Positions 16,850-26,717 are shown, counted from the first letter of the stretch. The stretch: DNA of 64,000 bases from Clostridia bacterium (GCA_017453045.1 JAFTKX010000027.1:1-64000), one strand, 5' to 3'. Numbers and translations are program-made. The notes: a model not told the origin generated them from the sequence alone.

Positions 16850-16878
16850 TTCCTACTGCAAAAAACTTACAGTAGGAA
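16850..16878 (-). terminator. Hairpin after the lipoprotein gene at 16884
   Basis: TTCCTACTG pairs with CAGTAGGAA around an 11-nt loop. On the minus strand it is followed by an A/T-rich tract with five Ts a few bases on. It may only partly separate the two cistrons. Confidence 0.6.
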
Positions 16879-16883
16879 TAGTT

Positions 16884-18536
16884 TTAACTTCTTGGCCAAC
16901 CTTTAGTTTCGTCTAAAAGATGTTCGTTTGTTAAAATTTTATCGTCTTTAAGTTTACCGAAAACCGAACTCATTTCGTCGGTATCGCCAACAAAGAGCGC
17001 GTACGAATATTCAAGCGGAACAAAGTCAACCATCTTACGTTTAAGTTGCGGATTTATATAACCGTAATTCATTGCCGCGTAACTTGGAGTTATTTCTCCG
17101 TCTGCAAAGGTGTAAAATCCACTATGATAAAGCCTGTTACATTCTTCGCTATAGTAGTTGTTTGATTTTCTACCCCTTGACGCGATATAAGTGTCTGCAT
17201 TTGGCATAAATATACCAACGCCGAACTTATTAGCATTTACAAAAGCGCACCAGTCGTTAATCATATACTTTTCGTTAATTCCGTAGAAGTATTCTGCAGA
17301 AGATACGCTAGACTTAAGACTTGCTTTAGGTTGATTTATACCGTTTTGCTCTGCAAGATTAGGATCGAATATAACGCCTTGTTTCGTTTCGCAATAGAAA
17401 TAATTGAGCGGATATGCGAAGTAAGTTGCAGGAGTTTCTTGTCCCATAACCTTAAGTTCGCTTTCTCCGACGAAACAAGAGAAATCGGTGTACACGTTAT
17501 CGACCATCAATGCTCCGCCCTCGTCGAAATAATAGGTAACTTCGATATAGCCGTTAGATTGAATATTAGTATAGAAGAACCACTCTTGCGCCTTCATAAT
17601 TATATAAAGGTAGTTTTCTTTCCAAACGTAATCAATAATTTGCGGAGTATGACCGCCGAAGTCCCCACATTGAATCGGGTTGTACATTACTCTACCGCCA
17701 AGACCTTCGTAATAAGAATCGGTATCTTCGGGATCGTAATCCGGGTTGTAACCGTTTGCTTGGGTAACGTCCGAATAATAAGACGGTTGAACTTCACGAC
17801 CTAAGTCGTAAATATTTATAAGGTTAACGCTGTCGCTTACAACTTTTAAAGCGTCGTAATCGGGGTCTACGTAACGGTCAATAGTGATGTTTCCGTCAAA
17901 ATCCATATACTCGTAAACGTCTTGCCCAAGTTTTTCAAGATAAGTTATACATCCGCCGTAAAATGGCGAAGTTCCCAAAACCGTATCGCCGTTTGAAATA
18001 CGCCATTCTTCTTTAGTTACGATTTTTCTATCCGAAACGCCTAAAGAATTAAAAGTGAACGTACCTTCTTTGGTATCGTCAACGCTTTGGAAAGTAATCG
18101 TACTTATAACCTTATTAAACGCTCCGCGAGCGCCAACTCTAAACGAGTCCAAAAAGGTAGTAAACTGTTTGCTTCCCGCTTTGATAAAGAACTTTTCCGA
18201 GTTCGTCTCGGTAGGTTTATCAGCGTTATAATAATTGATATAACCTACCAAGTTTACGTCGGTTTCAATATCAAACTTAACGTAATCTTTATCGTTTATC
18301 TTCGCATAAACGTCGTATTTTACGCATCCGTCTTCGTGAGAAGTAGTTTCGACGTACTTTTCTAAAGTCTTTTGATTTCCGTCCGTAAAAACGTTTGTAA
18401 ACGCGTAACTGTCAAGCGTGTAATTAGGAGTTTCCACCTTGTCGCTATCGTTATTCCTTTGTTTACAACTAAAGCAAAGCGTCATAAAAATTCCAGCGAG
18501 AATAAAACAGGATATTCTTTTAAAAATATTTTTCAT
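16884..18536 (-). CDS. Secreted lipoprotein, beta-sandwich-like, unknown function
   Basis: A 550-residue protein with an N-terminal signal ending TLCFSC, a weak lipobox. The middle holds YDLGREVQPSYY (about 245), MYNPIQCGDFGGH (about 285) and a run of beta strands. I recall this D-GR-x-x-Q-x-SYY / NP-x-Q-x-GD arrangement from uncharacterised secreted proteins of glycan-degrading bacteria, but cannot name the family. It starts 11 bp after the gene at 18548, with an AAAGGAG site, in the sugar-uptake operon. It could bind or cut the extracellular glycan; no catalytic residues are certain. Confidence 0.72.
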   Translation of the reverse strand: MKNIFKRISCFILAGIFMTLCFSCKQRNNDSDKVETPNYTLDSYAFTNVFTDGNQKTLEKYVETTSHEDGCVKYDVYAKINDKDYVKFDIETDVNLVGYINYYNADKPTETNSEKFFIKAGSKQFTTFLDSFRVGARGAFNKVISTITFQSVDDTKEGTFTFNSLGVSDRKIVTKEEWRISNGDTVLGTSPFYGGCITYLEKLGQDVYEYMDFDGNITIDRYVDPDYDALKVVSDSVNLINIYDLGREVQPSYYSDVTQANGYNPDYDPEDTDSYYEGLGGRVMYNPIQCGDFGGHTPQIIDYVWKENYLYIIMKAQEWFFYTNIQSNGYIEVTYYFDEGGALMVDNVYTDFSCFVGESELKVMGQETPATYFAYPLNYFYCETKQGVIFDPNLAEQNGINQPKASLKSSVSSAEYFYGINEKYMINDWCAFVNANKFGVGIFMPNADTYIASRGRKSNNYYSEECNRLYHSGFYTFADGEITPSYAAMNYGYINPQLKRKMVDFVPLEYSYALFVGDTDEMSSVFGKLKDDKILTNEHLLDETKGWPRS

Positions 18537-18547
18537 AATCTCTCCTT

Positions 18548-21169
18548 TTACGCTTCAACGGTTATTGAAATCGCTCTTATGCTTATTTGTTCGCCGTGGA
18601 ACTCAAACGCAACTTTTGCAAGATATTTGTTAAGATAGGTTGCAAGGTCCGCGCCTTCGATTACTACCGATACAGCCGACCACTCGTAATCGCCCATATT
18701 CGAGTCTATGTCAAGAGCATGTTTTTGCATTACGGGAAGCCCACTACCGTCGCCGGGGTTATAATCGTCTTTATCAAACGATAAATGTAATCCTATCTCG
18801 TCTGTATCAGTTCTATTTTGATAGATAAGCGTTACTACCGTTCTACCCGTAATAAGTACGTTTTTGGTAGTGTGCGGAGTGCTTAAATAGGTTGCCGCTT
18901 GAGAGAAACCTATATAAATTGACGAAGACAAATACGGTTGGTTTACACCCTTTATAAAGGTTGATTTCTTTTCTTTAGAATCGTACTCGTAGAAGTTTTC
19001 AACGCCTTTCCAGTCGTTATTCGCTTCATATACGAGTTTGTACGAACCGTAGAACGGCAAACTCGTTTCGTTTACAGTATAAATAATTTCGTTTAAGACT
19101 ACTGTACCCGTTCCTTCAAAAGTAAGTCTTACGGATTTTACGAAACCGCTTTCGCTTTGCACAAGCGCAACTGCTTCCGTCGTTGCCACTTTACCTTTAA
19201 CGGTTAATTCAAATTCGTACGGGGTTCTGTATTCTCCGTCAACTTTTAATTCGACCTTTACTTTAGTAACGTTAGAGTTGCTCGGTAAATTATATTTAAG
19301 CGCAATATACGCATAACCTTCGTTGGTAGCGTCGTAACTCTTATCAGGAGACGCTACGACAGCGCCACTTTCTAAAACGTTAAATTGTATACCCTTATCT
19401 TTACTCTTGAACTCAACTTCAACTTTTTGATTAGATTCAAATCCGTAACTGTTTTTATCGTTAAAGTTAATACCTACGCTGTCGTACGGAACGAATTCAG
19501 TAAAGTAAACGTCTTCAAATAAAATTAAGTTATCTACGCCTACCGCTTTATAAACGAACTCAACCTTTTCAAACTTTCCTTCCATACCGTATAGCCCGTA
19601 CATATTTACGGTATATACGTTTTTGCTCGGCATTTTTTGAGCAATTTCAATCGTAGCCTTTACGGGAACGCCTTGGTCGTTATAAACGTAAACAATAAGT
19701 TCTTCGGCATACCCAAAGTTTTGTAAGGTTACGTTAAGCGTAGTAAGGTTGCCCATATCAATTACCCTGTTTTCAGGACAAGTAATTGTAAATCCTGCCG
19801 ATTCACCGCCAGTTTTACGGGCTTCTACTTCGTTTTCAGCGAAGAACAATACGCCTTTAGTCGTTTTAAATACTTGAGCGTTTTTAGTTACTTGACTGAC
19901 GTTTGCGTGATCTTTTACAAAAGATACGCCGTTATTTATAGTAATGCTCGAACCCGCGCTTTGAAGTTCAGCGTCGGTTGCGCTTACCATTTTATCTTTT
20001 ATTTCATCCGTATCGTCAACGACGATTTCGTGCGGAACACCTTCGATTGACTTTATAAGCATTTCGTTAGACCAGTCGTCGTCGCCAAAGTTGGTGTATC
20101 CTACTTCTATACGGAGAGCGCCGAGATACGGAGAAGTTCCCCAGATAGAATATCCGTTTTTGTAAACTTCATACAAGTTAAGGTCAACGGTTACCCACTC
20201 GTCGTCTTCGCTCATTTCGCTTTCAATCGCGATAGGATGACTATTCGAGCCAGCCCAGTTAGGCCAACAGAAATTAGCGTTATACCATGCGCCCGTTTCA
20301 GAATAAGTATTCTCGTCGAGCATTGCGGTAAAGTAACAAGTCATTTCGGTTGCAGGGCCTAAATTTTTATAAGTTATTCTTATAATTTGAGATTGCGAAA
20401 TATCAAGGTTTAAACTAAGTTCTACGAATCCGTCGGGAATAATAGGCGTAAAACCAAAATTGACGTAAGTACACTTTTCGCCCGTAGACTCTATGACGTA
20501 TTCTTCAACCCAACCTTCTTCCGTACCCGTTGGATAAGAACCGCAAGCGGCGGTCAAATAATTTGTGAGAGTACCCGAAGAAAGTAAGTTTTCTTCAACG
20601 CTGTCGCTTAAATATATACCTTGACTACGCTTTACGTAAACGTTGGTATTTTTGGTAATAGGCGCGGTAAAATCGAACTGTTGAGTATGCTCTACGTCCG
20701 TAAACGAACCTAAATATTTATAACCCTTTACGAGTTCTGCCGTTTCTTCTAAAAGGTCTCCGTTAAAAACGTTTACCGTAGAGTGCATTTCGCCGTTTAC
20801 GTAATAATTTACGTCGTAGAGTTCAACCCACTTTGCGTATAAGGTCATATTACCGGAAACTCTACCGTTTTTAAAATCCCATTTGCTATCCGCTTTACAA
20901 TCTTTCGTAGTGTACCAGCCGTAAACTTGTAAGTTGGTTGGATTATCGCCCTTAATGAACGCCTTTGGTTGAGATACCCTTCTTCCTATCTTTATTTCTC
21001 TCTCTTGAATCACGTTAGTTTCAAGTTCTGTGTTAACGTCAAATTTAACCACCGCCGTATCCGCTGGCGTTCTATTTACTAATTGAACGATAACGACAGT
21101 ACCTGCAACTGCCAAAACCACCGCTAACACGGCAGAAATGAGTATAATTAGTAATTTCTTTTTACGCAT
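18548..21169 (-). CDS. Large membrane-anchored extracellular protein with InlB-type repeats
   Basis: An 873-residue protein. An N-terminal membrane segment (5-30) is followed by two Listeria/Bacteroides (InlB B) repeats: VYGWYTTKDC..NMTLYAKWV (about 82-112) and VNYYVNGEMHSTV..YLGSFTD (about 117-160). Several beta-sandwich domains resembling carbohydrate-binding modules follow (ISQSQIIRITYKNLGP, and a repeat of that style near 830). The layout suggests a surface glycan-binding protein held outside the membrane. It lies 13 bp after permease 2 and 11 bp before the lipoprotein gene, so it belongs to the uptake operon. No catalytic motif was seen. Confidence 0.75.
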   Translation of the reverse strand: MRKKKLLIILISAVLAVVLAVAGTVVIVQLVNRTPADTAVVKFDVNTELETNVIQEREIKIGRRVSQPKAFIKGDNPTNLQVYGWYTTKDCKADSKWDFKNGRVSGNMTLYAKWVELYDVNYYVNGEMHSTVNVFNGDLLEETAELVKGYKYLGSFTDVEHTQQFDFTAPITKNTNVYVKRSQGIYLSDSVEENLLSSGTLTNYLTAACGSYPTGTEEGWVEEYVIESTGEKCTYVNFGFTPIIPDGFVELSLNLDISQSQIIRITYKNLGPATEMTCYFTAMLDENTYSETGAWYNANFCWPNWAGSNSHPIAIESEMSEDDEWVTVDLNLYEVYKNGYSIWGTSPYLGALRIEVGYTNFGDDDWSNEMLIKSIEGVPHEIVVDDTDEIKDKMVSATDAELQSAGSSITINNGVSFVKDHANVSQVTKNAQVFKTTKGVLFFAENEVEARKTGGESAGFTITCPENRVIDMGNLTTLNVTLQNFGYAEELIVYVYNDQGVPVKATIEIAQKMPSKNVYTVNMYGLYGMEGKFEKVEFVYKAVGVDNLILFEDVYFTEFVPYDSVGINFNDKNSYGFESNQKVEVEFKSKDKGIQFNVLESGAVVASPDKSYDATNEGYAYIALKYNLPSNSNVTKVKVELKVDGEYRTPYEFELTVKGKVATTEAVALVQSESGFVKSVRLTFEGTGTVVLNEIIYTVNETSLPFYGSYKLVYEANNDWKGVENFYEYDSKEKKSTFIKGVNQPYLSSSIYIGFSQAATYLSTPHTTKNVLITGRTVVTLIYQNRTDTDEIGLHLSFDKDDYNPGDGSGLPVMQKHALDIDSNMGDYEWSAVSVVIEGADLATYLNKYLAKVAFEFHGEQISIRAISITVEA

Positions 21170-21182
21170 ATCATTTTTCTCC

Positions 21183-22085
21183 TTACAATTTCAATCCCGC
21201 AGCGAATTCACCGCTCTTGAAATATTTCATAGATATAACGGTCGTTATAATAAGTGGAATTGACGCCAAGAAGTACATTGCGTACATTGCGCCGTATTCA
21301 ATAGCGCCCGTATCAACCGCAGAAAACATTGCGTACGTCAAAGTTAAATTCTTTGACAAGATAAGGCTTGCCCAGAGATATTCGTTATAAATACCCGAGA
21401 AACATCCCACGAAGTAGTATAATATAATAGGAAATGCAAGCGGAACGGTAATTCTCGTTAAAACAACGAAATCGTTTGCCCCGTCTAAACTTGCGCTTTC
21501 GTATATAGATTTGGGTTGCTGACTGAAGAAAGTTTTAAATAAAAACATTCCCGATACTTGCGCGCCACCTATCATCGCTATAAGATAACCTGCGTAATTA
21601 TCTCCAAGCCCAAACGTTTCGCTAACGAGCGGAACGAGAATCGGATATCCAATAATCGACGGAACTAAAAGAACGGAGATAAAAAGTAAGAATACGAAAT
21701 CTTTAAAATAAAAATCCTTAAACGAGAGAATATACGCAAGTATTGCGCCGACTATCGTTTCGCACACCGCGCCGATAAGCGCGACGATAATAGTTCTAAA
21801 ATAAAATTTTCCTATTGCTCCCCAAGCCCTTGAAAAGTTTTCGCTTATCGCTTGACCAAGCGTATTAAAAGCAGGGAACGAAAAGGCGTTAAACTGCACT
21901 TGCTCGTCCGTTTTAAACGTATTCATAACCGTCAAGAAAAGCGGTAAGAACGAAAATACTAAACAAATGATTATAACCGTTAAAATTACTACTTGAACGG
22001 GAGTTTTTTCGTGTGGGAGTAAAAGAGTGCTTCTCCTTGGTTTTACGGTAGGAGTAACCATTTTTACGTTGTTATCTTCCATCAT
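21183..22085 (-). CDS. Carbohydrate ABC transporter permease (MalG/LacG type)
   Basis: A 300-residue inner-membrane protein with six hydrophobic segments. The EAA loop is IYESASLDGANDFVVLTRI then PLAFPI near residue 195, contacting the ATPase. It forms the pore with the permease at 22082-24721, whose stop codon it overlaps by 4 bp (ATGA), so synthesis is probably coupled. There is no ATPase gene in the window; as in many Firmicutes a shared MsmX-like ATPase elsewhere is expected. Confidence 0.93.
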   Translation of the reverse strand: MMEDNNVKMVTPTVKPRRSTLLLPHEKTPVQVVILTVIIICLVFSFLPLFLTVMNTFKTDEQVQFNAFSFPAFNTLGQAISENFSRAWGAIGKFYFRTIIVALIGAVCETIVGAILAYILSFKDFYFKDFVFLLFISVLLVPSIIGYPILVPLVSETFGLGDNYAGYLIAMIGGAQVSGMFLFKTFFSQQPKSIYESASLDGANDFVVLTRITVPLAFPIILYYFVGCFSGIYNEYLWASLILSKNLTLTYAMFSAVDTGAIEYGAMYAMYFLASIPLIITTVISMKYFKSGEFAAGLKL

Positions 22086-24721
22086 AAATCAGCCCCCATC
22101 GCGTCTTTTTTCTGCATTTTAAAGTTCGTTGCTATCGCCGCGAACAAGAAAATGAATATGAGCGTTGCGTACGCGCTCGACATACCGTAGTTACCCGCCG
22201 TCATATATTCGTACATAGATTGTACGGGCGTTGAAACAGCCTTTGACCTTAAAACGTGCGTTCTTGCAAAGTTTTGAACGGAACCTATGAACGTCGTTAT
22301 AAAAATATACTTAATTTGTGGCATTATAAGCGGTATGTCAATAGATAAGAACCGTTTTATAGTTCCTAATCCTTCCAATCTTCCCGCTTCGTGATATTCT
22401 TTTGGAATATTTATCATACCGCCGTAGAAAATCAAGTATCCGCCTATGAACGGGAAACCCATTAAAATAAGCGACCATCTTGAAATGCTTTCATTTAAGA
22501 ACCATTGTACCTTTTCTCCGCCCATGCTCATTATCATTTGGTTTAAAATACCCGTATCGCCGTAGATTCCTTGACGCCAAATAAGCATCGTAGCAATACT
22601 TGGAATAATTCCGGGTATGAACATAAGCGCCCTTATCCAGTTCGACGTAACCTTGTTCCTTATGAGTATGAGTAATATTGCAAATATTACGGGTGGAACG
22701 ATTGATAAAATCAAGTCAAACACAAGGAAGAACAACATATTAAAGACTGACCTTAAAATGTTAGGTTCGTTAAAAATCTTTATGTAGTTTGCAAAGTTAT
22801 TCCATATCCACGCAGGACTTTCTTTAGTATAACTAAAGAACGACATTGAAATCGCGCCGACTGCTTCGTAATAACAGAACGTTATGAGCATTGCTATAAA
22901 CGGTACGAGCGCAAGATATACGAATTTATTCTTTTTGGAATCCTTTGCTATAAACTTAATTTTAAGCAAAGATTTTTCGCTCTTTGACGCAACCGCAAAA
23001 TAAAGAGCAAAAATTCCCGTGATTACCGCTATTGCGATAAAAGCGATAAACACCACTTTTGTAAGCGTTTTCGTTTCAAAACGAGCGGGATTGTAAGTAC
23101 AAGCGACACGCTCCGGAGAGTCGATACCCTTTAAATTTACTTTAGTTATTTGACGAAGACAATGAGTAACCGTATTTTTACTGTCGCCAACCAAATTAAC
23201 CATATCGAAATTACCTTCAAAAGTGTATAAAACTTGATAATTTTGCATATCGTTTATATCCACTATCGAAACGGTTTTTTCGTTTGCAAATTTTAAATAT
23301 AAAGTGTTTGCGTGTTCGTTGTAGTTCATTCCGTTTCCGAAATTACTAAAAGTTTGTCCTTTCTTACAATGCACGCTTTCAATTTTTGTTGAAACCAAAC
23401 TAATTGCGGTATTCGTTTCCGCCTTAAACAAGTCGCTTGCCGTCGCAACGTAAAGATAACCGTCCGACGCGTTCGCGTAATATAACGCCCTGTTCTTTTT
23501 TGAGTAAACCATACCGTAAATGGTACTTTCACCCGCATACAATACTTGATATTTTGCTTTATCTAAATATTCCGACTTGACTTGCAAATGCATTTCGTCT
23601 TTGTCGTATTTTTGTTGCCAAGAAGAAGTCATCGGATATTTAGCGTCGGCAGAAGTTTTTGCGCTTTCCGCAGCCGAATTCTTTTGGTTGTTTATAGTTC
23701 TATCTTTATAGTCGTTATCTTTATAGTACTGTAAAATTTGTTCAACCGTTGCCGAGCGGATTTGTTCTTCGGTTACCGTAAACTCTTTACCGTCTGCAAT
23801 TCGGCTTGCCCTACGTTCGATTAAGTCGGCTACGAGATATTCCTTGTATACCTTGTCGTATTCCGCTTGCCATTTTGCTTCAATTTCAGGGTCTTTTACA
23901 GATTCTTGTTCTGCTTTTGCAAAAAAATCGCTTATGTCGTCAGAGTCGACAAATTCGGTGCTTAAACGAATTATTCCGCCGTCTTTTTTGCACATTAAAA
24001 TATAGTCGTCTTGAACGTAGAAGCCTATTATTCCCGCGCCGATTGCTAACGCTTCGACTTTGTTATAACCGCTATCCGCACCCGTGCCGATATCCCACAA
24101 AAACTTGCGATTTTGCTCGCCTGCGCTTAAATTTTGAAGGTCGTATTTTAAAACGTAACAAAAACCGCCTTCTTCAACGAACATATAAAAGTCGTTCCCT
24201 TGATTATCCGACGCTCCACAATCTCTTTTTTGCACGGTTTCGCCGTTTGCGCCTAAAATAAAGTAATCTTCGGTAAGTTCTAATTGTCCGTTTTGGTTTT
24301 CTTTATATTTGAAAAGGTTTCCGTTACCGTCGTTAACGACGTAAAAATTTTCGCTTTCCGTTTTTAAAGTATGATATTGCCATTGATCGAAAGTGCATCT
24401 GTCAACGTTTTTTTCGCCCTTTCTTTCAAGCATTTCTTTAATTTCGGCGGTAACGTTATTCTCAGAAATTACTTCGTCGGTAGCCGTGTCCAACCCGTAA
24501 ATCCAGTTTTTTGAACTAAGATAATAGGTTTTTTCGTCAAACCCAGCCATAATTTCTTCTATGTATTCTTCGTCTTTAGAAAGCCTTTTTATTTGATTTG
24601 CCCTTGGAGTTAAACAAATAAATAGCGTGGCGAGTAACGCGCTCACTATAAAAATTACAAAAAATACGAGCGCTGTACTTTTTACTCGTTTTCTATCTTG
24701 TTGAGTTATTTTTATGCTCAT
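22082..24721 (-). CDS. Carbohydrate ABC permease fused to a large extracytoplasmic domain
   Basis: An 879-residue protein. Segment 1 (about 15-37) is followed by roughly 525 mostly polar residues, which should lie outside, with WIYGLDTATDE, a charged helical stretch (about 265-375) and strand-rich parts like a beta-propeller. A second segment near 565-585 leads into a normal MalF-type permease of about 290 residues with the EAA loop EYHEAGRLEGLGTIKRF and DIPLIMP. The extra domain may collect substrate or dock the binding protein. It overlaps permease 2 and follows the binding-protein gene after a hairpin. Confidence 0.88.
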   Translation of the reverse strand: MSIKITQQDRKRVKSTALVFFVIFIVSALLATLFICLTPRANQIKRLSKDEEYIEEIMAGFDEKTYYLSSKNWIYGLDTATDEVISENNVTAEIKEMLERKGEKNVDRCTFDQWQYHTLKTESENFYVVNDGNGNLFKYKENQNGQLELTEDYFILGANGETVQKRDCGASDNQGNDFYMFVEEGGFCYVLKYDLQNLSAGEQNRKFLWDIGTGADSGYNKVEALAIGAGIIGFYVQDDYILMCKKDGGIIRLSTEFVDSDDISDFFAKAEQESVKDPEIEAKWQAEYDKVYKEYLVADLIERRASRIADGKEFTVTEEQIRSATVEQILQYYKDNDYKDRTINNQKNSAAESAKTSADAKYPMTSSWQQKYDKDEMHLQVKSEYLDKAKYQVLYAGESTIYGMVYSKKNRALYYANASDGYLYVATASDLFKAETNTAISLVSTKIESVHCKKGQTFSNFGNGMNYNEHANTLYLKFANEKTVSIVDINDMQNYQVLYTFEGNFDMVNLVGDSKNTVTHCLRQITKVNLKGIDSPERVACTYNPARFETKTLTKVVFIAFIAIAVITGIFALYFAVASKSEKSLLKIKFIAKDSKKNKFVYLALVPFIAMLITFCYYEAVGAISMSFFSYTKESPAWIWNNFANYIKIFNEPNILRSVFNMLFFLVFDLILSIVPPVIFAILLILIRNKVTSNWIRALMFIPGIIPSIATMLIWRQGIYGDTGILNQMIMSMGGEKVQWFLNESISRWSLILMGFPFIGGYLIFYGGMINIPKEYHEAGRLEGLGTIKRFLSIDIPLIMPQIKYIFITTFIGSVQNFARTHVLRSKAVSTPVQSMYEYMTAGNYGMSSAYATLIFIFLFAAIATNFKMQKKDAMGADL

Positions 24722-24761
24722 CAGTATACCCCATAAGAGAATTTTCTCTTATAACTTATTT

Positions 24762-24791
24762 CCTTGCCCCACCTAATTAGGCGGAGCAAGG
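24762..24791 (-). repeat. Hairpin between binding protein and permease genes
   Basis: CCTTGC-CC-CCTAA pairs with TTAGG-GG-GCAAGG. There is no strong T-run after it on the minus strand. Its place between the binding-protein and permease genes fits a stabilising or partial-attenuation hairpin that gives more binding protein than permease. A smaller palindrome (ATAAGAGAA/TTCTCTTAT, 24732-24751) follows. Confidence 0.65.
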
Positions 24792-24812
24792 TTTATTTTT
24801 ATACGTTACGTT

Positions 24813-26525
24813 TTATAAGTTGTAATTTGGATTTTCCCAAACGTCGTTAGTCCATTTAGATTTAGTAGCCAAAGTATGAGCGTCTTCTTCAACGGCGGTC
24901 GACCAATAAGACGCAAACGCGGCAACGGTAAGGTCGTTACCCGTTCCACCTATCAAAAGTTTACGCCAGTTTTCACAAATGATCGCTTGAACTCTCATTT
25001 CACCGCAAGTATATCTAACGCCCCAAGATAAGAATACGTTAGCGTCTACGTCGCCCGAGAACTTAATAGTTTTGTTACTTTCGGTAAAGAACGAAATCCA
25101 TTCAGAAGGAATAACTACGAGTTCGTTTTTAACGGTAGAAAGTCCCTTTGGAACTTTGTTCGCGCTTGCTAAACCTTTATAGTATATAGTTTGTCCGTAA
25201 GGAGATAATACGAACTTAACGAAATCTTTACTAAGTTCGGTTTGTGCAGAATCTCCGTCGTGTCTTACGATAGAAATGAAACCGCCGTTACCGCCTATAT
25301 CGCGAGTAATAGTTTCTTCAGGAACGTACTCCGAAACCATAGTGGGATAATCGAAATATCCAACGCTAAAACCACTCTTTTCCGCCTTTTCGTAAGTTAT
25401 TCCAAAGCCTTGATAGTCAAGAATAATTTGAGGTGACGACATACCCTTACTTTGCGTTTCAAACTGATCGCGCAATTGACCGAATTCGGTAGTAGACGGG
25501 TTTTGTATAAGGTGACCTTTCATCTTTGAAAGTTGAGTTACAAAATCAATATAAACTTCGCTCGTAAATCCAACGTAGCCCGGTTCATAAGGATATTCTC
25601 TATCAAAAAGCATACCAAAGATTTTTGAATACTTATGTCCGTAACCTGCAAGGTTTTCGGGTACGGTTGCCGTAGGATCGTAATTTGCCCAAGAAGTTCC
25701 CGCTTCTCCACTTTGGATAAATTCGTAGAATTGACGATAATAGTAATCGCCGTAAACACGTAAAAGCCAAGTAAATTGCAAAGATTCGATACTTGCGTCA
25801 CATAAAGTTATTCCAAGCGGATTAGTATAATTTGCTTGTTCCATATATTCGCAAAGACTGATAAGGTCGTCCCAAGTAATAGGATAATCTTTATCGCCGT
25901 CTTCGTTGCGATAGCCCTTTTCAACTGCCGCTTGGAAAGCAACGTCGTTTATAAACCAACAAGTTTGCATTATTTCGGTATTCATAATAATGCTTTGCTT
26001 TGAAGTGTCGGCTTCTTTAGTTCTATACGCTTCGGGCTTTAAAACGTCTTCCCACTTAACGTCTTTTCCGCAATATGGGTTAACAGCCGCAACGTTTGAA
26101 TACATATCTACGCAACGGGTTGGGGTGTTTCCGTAACCTAAGTTACCTTCTACTATATCCCAGTCCGTATCGGTAGCGGTAAGTTCTTGATTAAGCCTTT
26201 CAGAATATTGAGAACCTGCGTGAGTCGTGTTAATATTAACCGTTACGCCACCGCCTTGTAATCTTTCGTATTCGTCAGCAAGGGCTTGCCAACCCGATTG
26301 AGTTCCTTCAAAGTCAAGACAAACGTCAATATTTCCGGTAAGCGCTCTAATAGAATCGGTGTCGGGCAAATACTTTGCGTCAAAGCCTGCGCCAAGTTCA
26401 GCAACCGTAAGGGGTTTTGCCGTAATCATACCTTTTACGCCCTTTTTCTTACACGATACCACGCCGGAGAGCGAAGCCATACACAAAACTAACGCGCATA
26501 CACTACTTAAAATCTTCTTTTTCAT
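24813..26525 (-). CDS. Extracellular sugar-binding lipoprotein of the ABC importer
   Basis: A 570-residue family-1 solute-binding protein. The signal ends LSGVVSCKKK with a lipobox Cys near residue 26. The mature part begins with an unusually marked DVCLDFEGTQSGWQALADEYE and has ITWDDLISLCEYM and FVKFVLSPYGQTIYY, typical of sugar-binding proteins, though longer than the usual 420-450. It delivers substrate to the two permeases downstream. A GGAGG site precedes the ATG; the promoter is at 26689-26717, divergent from the AraC regulator. Confidence 0.92.
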   Translation of the reverse strand: MKKKILSSVCALVLCMASLSGVVSCKKKGVKGMITAKPLTVAELGAGFDAKYLPDTDSIRALTGNIDVCLDFEGTQSGWQALADEYERLQGGGVTVNINTTHAGSQYSERLNQELTATDTDWDIVEGNLGYGNTPTRCVDMYSNVAAVNPYCGKDVKWEDVLKPEAYRTKEADTSKQSIIMNTEIMQTCWFINDVAFQAAVEKGYRNEDGDKDYPITWDDLISLCEYMEQANYTNPLGITLCDASIESLQFTWLLRVYGDYYYRQFYEFIQSGEAGTSWANYDPTATVPENLAGYGHKYSKIFGMLFDREYPYEPGYVGFTSEVYIDFVTQLSKMKGHLIQNPSTTEFGQLRDQFETQSKGMSSPQIILDYQGFGITYEKAEKSGFSVGYFDYPTMVSEYVPEETITRDIGGNGGFISIVRHDGDSAQTELSKDFVKFVLSPYGQTIYYKGLASANKVPKGLSTVKNELVVIPSEWISFFTESNKTIKFSGDVDANVFLSWGVRYTCGEMRVQAIICENWRKLLIGGTGNDLTVAAFASYWSTAVEEDAHTLATKSKWTNDVWENPNYNL

Positions 26526-26595
26526 TTTTCCTCCTGATTTAACGCTTATTTTTTAACTGTGGCATATCCTTTTTTTCACCGCTTTCCCTATTAAA

Positions 26596-26618
26596 GAATT
26601 TTTCGCCAACGGCGAAAA
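26596..26618. repeat. Leader hairpin before the binding-protein gene
   Basis: TTTTTCGCC and GGCGAAAAA pair across AAC. It lies in the roughly 155-nt leader of the uptake operon. It has no T-run on the minus strand, so it is not a clear terminator. Confidence 0.55.
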
Positions 26619-26659
26619 AAGGCTAGCCTTTGAAATTTAAAAGTCGCGTTTTAATCAAT

Positions 26660-26679
26660 TTATATTTTTAAAAATATAA
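26660..26679. promoter_or_regulatory. 20-bp perfect palindrome at the uptake operon start point
   Basis: TTATATTTTT followed by its exact inverse (AAAAATATAA), a few bases downstream of the expected start site of the binding-protein promoter and about 120 bp from the AraC promoter. It is a candidate operator, though built only of A and T. Confidence 0.45.
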
Positions 26680-26688
26680 CACATTATT

Positions 26689-26717
26689 ATTATAACTCTA
26701 CGGGCAAGTACAGTCAA
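26689..26717 (-). promoter_or_regulatory. Promoter of the sugar-uptake operon
   Basis: On the minus strand: TTGACT (26712-26717), 17-bp spacer, TATAAT (26689-26694). It lies in the 309-bp gap shared with the divergent AraC gene. Confidence 0.82.

Noticed and set aside
23806-24261. 151-codon plus-strand frame
   Set aside because: It is antisense to the permease fusion gene; an Arg/Leu/Cys-rich translation is typical of a shadow frame.
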